From NCBI GenBank assembly GCA_030613445.1, contig JAUWLY010000050.1, forward strand, positions 1 to 12,369: 12,369 nt of DNA, in the 5' to 3' direction. A model generated the notes under the pieces. It searched no databases. It saw nothing but the letters and a program-made list of their open reading frames with translations, and was not told the DNA's origin. The translations under genes and the position numbers were made by a program. This DNA comes from Candidatus Stahliibacteriota bacterium (GTDB lineage Bacteria; Hydrothermota; Tepidihabitantia; SM23-42). Numbering within the stretch: the stretch's first letter is position 1; each line of letters opens with the position of its first letter. Of the stretch, positions 6,813 to 12,369 are shown piece after piece.

Positions 6813-8936
6813 ATGGGACGATTCACTTTAATTTTGTTTATTATCCTATTGGCTTGGACCGATATCCTTACTGTCAATGTTCCGGCACCAGAATATACTA
6901 TTTCTGGTGAGGAGCTTAACGTCGCCGGTGCAACGTATAAACATTTATTGGGTGCACCAAACTTACCGTGTAAAACAGTGACACTTGCCCTGCCTCCAGG
7001 AGCAATTGTTGAGAAAATTAATTACCATGGATCAAGAATTGAAATTGCTAAATTGACTATTCACCCAAAATTACCGCCTTTCCACTTATCAGATGCACAA
7101 GTAAACAAAAGCGTATCGCAACTTTATGAGAGACAAAAAGAACTCATCTATTCGTTTAACAAGATCTATCCTGTGAAATATGGAGTTCTGCAATCAAAGG
7201 GTGGGTTGAGAAAGTATTCTCTTGTGACAGTTGACTGTTATCATTTTGCCTACAATCCAATTACTCAGCAATTATATTATTCACCAGATATTACTGTTGA
7301 TATTAACTACCGTATGCCCTCTGCAGAGAGCGACAGGGCCAAGTTCTGGCGACGATTAAAGGACGATATCACATTCGACAAAATAGCAAAAGAGAAGATA
7401 TACAATTGGGAACAGACTCAAGTCTGGTACCATACAGACAATCCCAAAAACGCACATGGGTTCTATATCATCTTGCCAGCCTCGCAGCGCAGCGCAGTAG
7501 ATAGCCTCGTCAACTACCGACAAAGCAACGGTTTCGATGTACATGTTATCACAACCGAGCATATCGATTCCGTAGTCGAAGGGATAGACCTTGCACAGAA
7601 GATAAGAAATTTCCTGAGAGCGAATATGGCTGACATCGAATATGCATTATTTGTAGGCAATATCACCAACATGCCGATGCGCTCCTTAGTGCCAATAAAC
7701 AATTTACCTTCATCGTGGAGCATTCCTTCAGATCTCTATTATGCAGAGCTAACAGAGCGTGATAGCCTGTCCTGGAATAGCGATGGTGATTTTTACTACG
7801 GTGAGGTTTTCAATTCCAATTATCAACCTCCTGGTGATGATAATCCTGACTACCATCAAGATATTCATGTAGGAAGAATACCTGTCGACAATCCTTCAGC
7901 AGCGGCAGTCTGTCAAACGATTATTGCATTTGACTCCAATACAGATAGATCATACAAAGAAGCGGCACTCCTGCCCGCCAGTATACCATTCTATGAAAAT
8001 CAGAATCACGAACCCATCCCGAGGGTTGATGGTTCTGAGGACATGGAAGCATTGATGAATGATGAAATAATTAGTCGAGATAATGCAGTTTATCTCTATG
8101 AAAAAGCAGGGCTCAGACCATCTCCATATCCATCAACTGATTCTCTCTGTAAGATGAACCAGATCGCGTACTGGTACAAAAAAGGTGTGATGTATGAGTA
8201 CCATCACGGCAGTCCCACAGGTTATGCACGGTTAGTATGGGTTTGGGATGATGGCGACAGTGTTCCTGAAAATCCCGAACTGGAACATATCTACAGTCTC
8301 TTTATCAATGATGTTCCTAACATAAATAATGACTATTCTTCAACGACCATACTGAGATCGTGTAGTTGTGGTAAACCTGATCAATACAATATGACAATGA
8401 AACTTATGGACCACGGTGTATCATCTTCAGTCATTTCCGGCACAGACGGTGTCTGGGTCATTTTAGACGACCGTGGCGGCTTACCGCATCACTTTCTGGC
8501 AAGGTTAATGAAAGACACGACAATTACTGATGGAGTAATCGGAGATGCATTCAGTCTTGCAAAAATCGATTTTATGGATTCAACTGGCTGGTGGCTCAAC
8601 GCTTACGTACTCAACCACTTTTGTGATCCCGCCACCAAGCAACTCGGCAGAGAAACCAGTGTTGAAGAAAAGGTTCAAAGAACACCAATTTCATCATTCT
8701 CTGTATATCCCAATCCCACAGCTCAACCGGTTACCATCCATGTCCAAACATCAACTAATAGAGACATTGAACTCGATGTTTTTGATAAAAGCGGTAGATT
8801 AGTACAAAAGCTGTTTCGTGGCACTATTGAAGGAAGCAGACAGATAACGACAAAACTGCCCACTGGCATCTATTTCCTGCGATACCGCGACGGCGAAAGA
8901 ACCGAATTCAAAAAAGTCATCATTGTCAGCAGATAA
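6813..8936 (+). CDS. Gingipain-like C25 family cysteine peptidase with C-terminal sorting domain
   Basis: 707 residues. A Sec signal (MGRFTLILFIILLAWTDILT) precedes an N-terminal propeptide-like region (about 25-210: GAPNLPCKTVTLALPPGA, SLVTVDCYHFAYNP). The catalytic domain starts near residue 215 with HGFYIILPASQ, then VNYRQSNGFDVHVITTEHID, YALFVGN, SDLYYAEL and HVGRIPVDNPSAA, all C25 hallmarks. The catalytic His is His465 in EYHHGSPTG, and the likely nucleophile is Cys517 in RSCSCGKPD, by analogy with the C-x-x-G of gingipains. The sorting domain (about 628-707) has VYPNPT, VFDKSGRLVQKL and LPTGIYFLRY, but lacks the WDGRD segment found in its neighbours. Gingipains are exported by T9SS and cleave after Arg or Lys; specificity here cannot be read. 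The gene is monocistronic by context: its own promoter upstream, a convergent gene downstream. In some T9SS bacteria a C25 enzyme (PorU) removes sorting tails, but this one has a tail itself, so it is more likely a substrate. Confidence 0.88.
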   Translation: MGRFTLILFIILLAWTDILTVNVPAPEYTISGEELNVAGATYKHLLGAPNLPCKTVTLALPPGAIVEKINYHGSRIEIAKLTIHPKLPPFHLSDAQVNKSVSQLYERQKELIYSFNKIYPVKYGVLQSKGGLRKYSLVTVDCYHFAYNPITQQLYYSPDITVDINYRMPSAESDRAKFWRRLKDDITFDKIAKEKIYNWEQTQVWYHTDNPKNAHGFYIILPASQRSAVDSLVNYRQSNGFDVHVITTEHIDSVVEGIDLAQKIRNFLRANMADIEYALFVGNITNMPMRSLVPINNLPSSWSIPSDLYYAELTERDSLSWNSDGDFYYGEVFNSNYQPPGDDNPDYHQDIHVGRIPVDNPSAAAVCQTIIAFDSNTDRSYKEAALLPASIPFYENQNHEPIPRVDGSEDMEALMNDEIISRDNAVYLYEKAGLRPSPYPSTDSLCKMNQIAYWYKKGVMYEYHHGSPTGYARLVWVWDDGDSVPENPELEHIYSLFINDVPNINNDYSSTTILRSCSCGKPDQYNMTMKLMDHGVSSSVISGTDGVWVILDDRGGLPHHFLARLMKDTTITDGVIGDAFSLAKIDFMDSTGWWLNAYVLNHFCDPATKQLGRETSVEEKVQRTPISSFSVYPNPTAQPVTIHVQTSTNRDIELDVFDKSGRLVQKLFRGTIEGSRQITTKLPTGIYFLRYRDGERTEFKKVIIVSR

Positions 8937-8991
8937 CAACAGCTCACAATTCAATAATCTGACAACAACGCACATACCTATTCTAGAAAAT

Positions 8992-9071
8992 GCTGTCTCG
9001 ACTTTCAGAAATTTTTAATTACAATTTGCCATAAGCGACAGCCTCAAGACGCGGAAATTTGTAATTAAATT
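8992..9071. other. Interlocked inverted repeats in the convergent intergenic region
   Basis: The 213-base gap between the two convergent genes holds two inverted repeats in A-B-A'-B' order. A is GCTGTC (8992-8997) with GACAGC (9037-9042). B is TTTAATTACAA (9014-9024) with TTGTAATTAAA (9059-9069). This order could allow a pseudoknot in RNA, but the AT-rich 11-mer may be chance. No gene is visible in the gap. Confidence 0.3.
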
Positions 9072-9079
9072 GAAGATTT

Positions 9080-9131
9080 GGGATAAATTTGGCACAAAGA
9101 GAAGGGGAGTGATGTTGAGGTCACTCCCCTT
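9080..9131. terminator. Interspersed element copy 2; stem-loop between convergent genes
   Basis: AAGGGGAGTGA (9102-9112) pairs perfectly with TCACTCCCCTT (9121-9131): 11 base pairs, loop of 8. On the minus strand it lies 18 bases past the stop of the 947-residue gene and is followed by a pyrimidine-rich tail (CTTCTCTTTG). It can serve as a terminator for that gene and, read the other way, for the protease gene. It shares its lead (ATAAATTTGGCACAA) and stem with 6589-6643. Confidence 0.6.
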
Positions 9132-9149
9132 ATGCTACATTGTAATCTT

Positions 9150-11993
9150 TTACCTTATCATCAACAATTTCTCTGTAGTACTGTAATCCCCTGTCACTAA
9201 TTTCAAGAAGTAGACACCGCTGGGAAGTTTCTTACCTACATCATCTCGGCCATCCCAAACCACTTGGTCAAATATTTGATTAGTTACATGACTGAATGAT
9301 TTAATTAAACGACCTGTAGCATCGTAGATTTTTAATTCTGTACCTTCTACTCTTTGCTCTATGCCCTTTGCATTGTGTTCTACACTAAAACTAATTTTTA
9401 TATTATGAGTAAACGGATTCGGATAAACATGCAAATTGTATTGGGAATTTTTTACCATGAATCTTCCGTTCTCTGCTATTCCGACAAATGGATATAATTT
9501 ACCCCAGATGCGCATCGCATTTGCTGGACGGGTATAGATGGAATCAGTCCACCCAGAATAGGTAATGAGTACTGAATCTGCCGTTCCATTTGCCAGAACC
9601 GGTGTTTTCTGATTACCTGGTTGTATTGATACAGCGAATTCATCAATTATTGTTCCTGAAGGGCTTACTTTTGCACCATAAATATCACTGAACGAACTAC
9701 TACAATTGTCTCGCCACACAACGAGATATTCTGTGCCATCGAATGCGATTGAGGGTTCTTTTTGGTCATCTGTTGTGTCTGAAATTACAATACCCAATGT
9801 ATCCAGCAAAATGCCTGATTGATTTAACCGTGCGCCAAAGATATCCCATTCAGAACCACTGCGCTCATCCTGCCATACAACGAGATAATTTGTGCCATCA
9901 AAAGCTAAAGAAGGAAACATTTGACAATTTATCGCAGTAGAGATCGCAATACCTGATGGATCTAGCACAGTTCCAGATTGCTCTATTCTTGCACCATAGA
10001 TATTCGAATTACTGTAATTTCCCGGGTCATTTCGATAATCCATCCATACAACCAGATAGTTTGTACTGTCAAAGGCAACTGCAGGACGAAATTGACCTTT
10101 TATTGCGGTTGAGATAGCGATACTGGTGGTATCAAGAATAGCACCAGATATGGAAACTCTAGCACCGTAAATATTCAGGTCATAACCGATGTTTTCCTGC
10201 CACACAACAAGGTAGTTTGTGCCATCAAAGGCAACATCAGGTCCTCCTTTACCATATGATGAGTTAGTTGAGATGGCAATACCTTCCGGGTCAAGTACTA
10301 CCCCAGATGTGGACACCCGTGCACCATAAATATCAAAATGACTAGTACCAGGTTCATTGCGATCGTCTGACCATACAACTAAATAATTAGTGCCGTCAAA
10401 AGTAACTGCAGGATATGTTTGATGGCTCGTCTCGGTTGAAATCGCAAAGCCTATTGGATCAAGCACTGTGGCTGATTGATTTACTCTGGCGCCATAAATA
10501 TTATAATAGCCACTACGATTATCTTGCCATACAACGAGATAATTTGTGCCATCAAAGGCAATTGATGAACAATCCTGGTTATTTGCTGCTAATGGGACAA
10601 GAAATCCTTCAGGCTCAAGCACCACCCCTGATTGATTTATTCTTGCGCCGTATATGGTGCCAGAAAAAAGAGCACGACTGTCGCTCCACACGACAAGATA
10701 GTTAGTACCATCAAAGGCAACTCCTGGGGTGAATTGCCAACCCATTTCAGTCGAAATAACAATGCCTGCTGTATCGAGAACAATACCTGACGGACTTACC
10801 CTTGCGCCATAGAGGTCAAATCCAGTACCGGTCTGTTCATCTGCCCACACAACCAAATAATTAGTGCCGTCAAAGGCAACCGCACTAAACCACGACCAAG
10901 TATCACCGGTTGAACAGATAGGGATACCGACTCTGTCAAGTACAATACCGGATTGATTAACTAATGTACAATAAACATCATAAGTACCACTACGCATGTC
11001 TTTCCACACGACAAGATAGTTAGTACCATCAAAGGCAATAGCAGGACATCCTTGATCTTCAAACACAGCTGAAACAGCAATACCTGCTGTATCGAGAACA
11101 GTGCCTGACGGACTTACCCGCGCACCGTAGATATCCCAAAGAGATGTAGAATAATTACGATAATCGTCCCAAACGATCAGATAATTAGTACCATCAAAAG
11201 CAATTACAGGGTCGCCTTGTATGTTTTCTTCAGTTGAGATGGCAATACCCTCTGGATCAAGTACTACCCCAGATGGCGAAACTCTAGCACCATAAATATC
11301 CCAATTATTCGGCCCATTGCGATCGTCTGCCCACACAACCAAATAATTAGTGCCATCAAAGGCGACTGTGGGATCGGTTTCCCGATTAAGTGTAGTCGAG
11401 ATGGCAATACCGTCCGGGTCAAGTACTACCCCAGATGTAGACACCCGTGCACCATAAATATCTTCACCTGGATAATTTCGGATTTCACTCCAGACCACAA
11501 GATAATTAGTGCCGTCAAAGGCAACTGCGGGCCATGACTTCCTACTTTCTACAGTTGAAATGGCAATACCAGCCGAATCAAGGATAACACCTGAAGGGTG
11601 CACTCGTGCACCATAGATATAACCATCCCGATCATCCAGCCAAACGACCAGATAATTAGTACCATCAAAGGCAATTACAGGATCATCTTGGTTCCCTCCA
11701 GCGGAAACATAAACAACACTTGTATCAATAAGAAATTCGTCGGTTCTCAACCATCCGGTTAGCCTCGCATTTTCTTCTTTTGTACCATTATAAAGATAAT
11801 TTTTTCGTAATACGTGTTCAGCGCCTAATCCATGGCGTCTTTCTCTGAAGATAATATTTTCTCTTTCATTCACTGGATAATGTACGATTTTATAAGGCGA
11901 TTCGATATTCTCATCGACCATCTTCTGGGCATATGAAGTGCTGATGGTTACCAGCAATGCGAGAATAAAAAGGATTGTTGTTTTTCTAAGCAT
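9150..11993 (-). CDS. Secreted tandem-repeat (probable beta-propeller) protein with C-terminal sorting domain
   Basis: 947 residues. A Sec signal (MLRKTTILFILALLVTISTSYAQ) is followed by an unassigned region to about residue 100, with many charged residues. Residues 103-795 hold 13 repeats of 50-58 residues with the consensus P.VAFDGTNYLVVW.D.R, then DIYGARVSPSG and VVLDPEGIAIST. A 14th unit (about 796-835) is degenerate. The short hydrophobic strands with conserved turns look like propeller blades; 14 units would fit two seven-bladed propellers, which is inference. The sorting domain (about 851-947) has HVYPNPF, KIYDATGRLIKSF, WDGRD (Trp913) and LPSGVYFLKL, and carries a short extra segment near 875-885. 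The ribosome site AGGAGG (12003 down to 11998) lies 4 bases before the ATG. It is transcribed alone from its own promoter, convergent with the protease gene. I do not recognise a named family; adhesion or surface binding is a guess, with no catalytic motif seen. Confidence 0.85.
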   Translation of the reverse strand: MLRKTTILFILALLVTISTSYAQKMVDENIESPYKIVHYPVNERENIIFRERRHGLGAEHVLRKNYLYNGTKEENARLTGWLRTDEFLIDTSVVYVSAGGNQDDPVIAFDGTNYLVVWLDDRDGYIYGARVHPSGVILDSAGIAISTVESRKSWPAVAFDGTNYLVVWSEIRNYPGEDIYGARVSTSGVVLDPDGIAISTTLNRETDPTVAFDGTNYLVVWADDRNGPNNWDIYGARVSPSGVVLDPEGIAISTEENIQGDPVIAFDGTNYLIVWDDYRNYSTSLWDIYGARVSPSGTVLDTAGIAVSAVFEDQGCPAIAFDGTNYLVVWKDMRSGTYDVYCTLVNQSGIVLDRVGIPICSTGDTWSWFSAVAFDGTNYLVVWADEQTGTGFDLYGARVSPSGIVLDTAGIVISTEMGWQFTPGVAFDGTNYLVVWSDSRALFSGTIYGARINQSGVVLEPEGFLVPLAANNQDCSSIAFDGTNYLVVWQDNRSGYYNIYGARVNQSATVLDPIGFAISTETSHQTYPAVTFDGTNYLVVWSDDRNEPGTSHFDIYGARVSTSGVVLDPEGIAISTNSSYGKGGPDVAFDGTNYLVVWQENIGYDLNIYGARVSISGAILDTTSIAISTAIKGQFRPAVAFDSTNYLVVWMDYRNDPGNYSNSNIYGARIEQSGTVLDPSGIAISTAINCQMFPSLAFDGTNYLVVWQDERSGSEWDIFGARLNQSGILLDTLGIVISDTTDDQKEPSIAFDGTEYLVVWRDNCSSSFSDIYGAKVSPSGTIIDEFAVSIQPGNQKTPVLANGTADSVLITYSGWTDSIYTRPANAMRIWGKLYPFVGIAENGRFMVKNSQYNLHVYPNPFTHNIKISFSVEHNAKGIEQRVEGTELKIYDATGRLIKSFSHVTNQIFDQVVWDGRDDVGKKLPSGVYFLKLVTGDYSTTEKLLMIR
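9609..11687 (-). repeat. Thirteen in-frame tandem coding repeats of about 160 bases
   Basis: Each unit encodes AFDGTNYLVVW (small variants: LIVW in unit 4, FDSTNY in unit 11, GTEYLVVW in unit 13) followed by a variable 15-25-residue stretch and the IYGARV..SG..LD..GI.IS half. The DNA of the core is also strongly conserved: on the plus strand, forms of TTAGTACCATCAAAGGCAA recur unit after unit. This indicates expansion by duplication with the loops free to change. Confidence 0.92.
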
Positions 11994-12072
11994 TATTCCT
12001 CCTTACCGTACGTCGCGGTCTTGCGTTGTTAGTCGTACAAAATTACTTAAATAAATTGCATAATTATATAAT

Positions 12073-12100
12073 ATTATAAGAGTATATCGGTATATGTCAA
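12073..12100 (-). promoter_or_regulatory. Consensus promoter of the 947-residue repeat protein
   Basis: On the minus strand, TTGACA (12100 to 12095), a 16-base spacer and TATAAT (12078 to 12073), all perfect. The start is expected near 12066, leaving a leader of about 73 bases. The leader contains GTACG...CGTAC (12008-12012 with 12034-12038), a weak 5-base stem upstream of the ribosome site. Between this promoter and the tRNA region (12101-12183) I see no gene. Confidence 0.8.
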
Positions 12101-12183
12101 GGGTGAAATTCTGACTATTTTCGATTTCCGCGGCATCTCAATGACATACCATCACTGTAATCTATGAATATCACTGCTATCGA

Positions 12184-12200
12184 TCTCGCCAAAGGCGAGA
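12184..12200 (-). other. Stem-loop directly 3' of the tRNA
   Basis: Perfect 7-base stem TCTCGCC / GGCGAGA with a 3-base loop, beginning at the first base after the tRNA discriminator on the minus strand. It is in the right place for a terminator or a 3' processing signal, but no T-run follows it on the minus strand (GATCGATAGCAG), so simple intrinsic termination is doubtful. Confidence 0.55.
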
Positions 12201-12273
12201 AGCCAGCGAGCAGATTCGAACTGCTGACCTGCGGTTTACGAAACCGCTGCTCTTCCAACTGAGCTACGCTGGC
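12201..12273 (-). tRNA. trnT: tRNA-Thr, anticodon CGT
   Basis: The full cloverleaf folds on the minus strand. The acceptor stem is GCCAGCG (from 12273) with CGCTGGC (to 12202). The D-arm is GCTC/GAGC. The anticodon arm is GCGGT-TTCGTAA-ACCGC, with CGT at 12240-12238. The variable loop is AGGTC, and the T-arm is AGCAG-TTCGAAT-CTGCT. The discriminator is T at 12201 and CCA is not encoded, so it must be added by the CCA-adding enzyme. It reads the threonine codon ACG. Confidence 0.95.
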
Positions 12274-12290
12274 GTTTTGAACAGTACGGA

Positions 12291-12360
12291 GTAGGTAGTA
12301 AGCAGTAGGCAGTATTTTTTAAATACATTTTAAGTCTGACTACTCACTACTATCTACCTT
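12291..12360. repeat. AGTAG-rich inverted repeat beside the tRNA
   Basis: The left arm (12291-12314) is made of GTAG/GCAG words: GTAGGTAGTAAGCAGTAGGC and on to CAGTA. The right arm (12337-12360) is its imperfect reverse complement (TGACTACTCACTACTATC, then TACCTT). A T/A-rich centre (ATTTTTTAAATACATTTTAA) separates them. It could fold as a long imperfect stem-loop or be a small non-autonomous repeat. No coding is visible. Confidence 0.5.
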
Positions 12361-12369
12361 GCAATGTAT

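Noticed and set aside
9609..11687. CRISPR-like or non-coding direct repeats
   Set aside because: The repeats are about 160 bases long, keep one reading frame throughout and encode a conserved protein motif, so they are coding tandem repeats.
12184..12200. Hairpin after the tRNA as a standard intrinsic terminator
   Set aside because: The stem is good, but there is no T-run after it on the minus strand, so it is listed only as a stem-loop.

Overview
The window is AT-rich and carries large exported proteins that end in a type IX secretion (T9SS)/FlgD-Ig-like C-terminal domain: a YPNP motif, then IYD..GR, WDGRD and LPSGVYF. It also has a TonB-dependent receptor with a carboxypeptidase-regulatory-like N-terminus. 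This points to a Gram-negative member of the Fibrobacteres-Chlorobi-Bacteroidetes (FCB) superphylum, or of a related uncultured lineage such as WOR-3, Marinimicrobia or KSB1. The lineage is inferred from protein style only.

Layout. The left edge holds the C-terminal part of a branched-chain aminotransferase (ilvE, cut by the window). A near-consensus promoter then starts a tight plus-strand cluster (733-5258): a Tat-signal, HisC-like PLP aminotransferase fused to a sorting domain, a TonB-dependent receptor, and a small lipoprotein with a fibronectin-III-like fold. A 78-base gap separates this from a 415-residue secreted protein with a sorting domain, which may be co-transcribed. Two stem-loops follow. 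A second consensus promoter with a palindrome over its -35 box then serves a gingipain-like (C25) cysteine protease with a sorting domain. The next gene is convergent on the minus strand: a 947-residue secreted protein made mainly of 13 clear 50-58-residue repeats plus one degenerate unit, again with a sorting domain and its own consensus promoter. The right edge has a minus-strand tRNA-Thr(CGT), a stem-loop directly 3' of it, and an AGTAG-rich inverted repeat.

How they may work together. Four of the five complete proteins with export signals carry the same kind of C-terminal tail, so most of the window encodes surface or extracellular machinery: an enzyme, a receptor with a lipoprotein neighbour, a protease and two repeat or propeller-like proteins. 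The oddest item is the aminotransferase. It keeps the visible PLP-binding residues, yet it has a twin-arginine signal, which suits export of a cofactor-loaded folded enzyme, and a surface-sorting tail. It sits in one apparent operon with an outer-membrane receptor. The substrate and the purpose of an extracytoplasmic transaminase cannot be read from the sequence.

Control signals are unusually clear. Three promoters have TTGACA, a 16-base spacer and TATAAT or TACAAT. Two have inverted repeats at operator-like positions. One hairpin-bearing sequence element occurs twice in gene ends.
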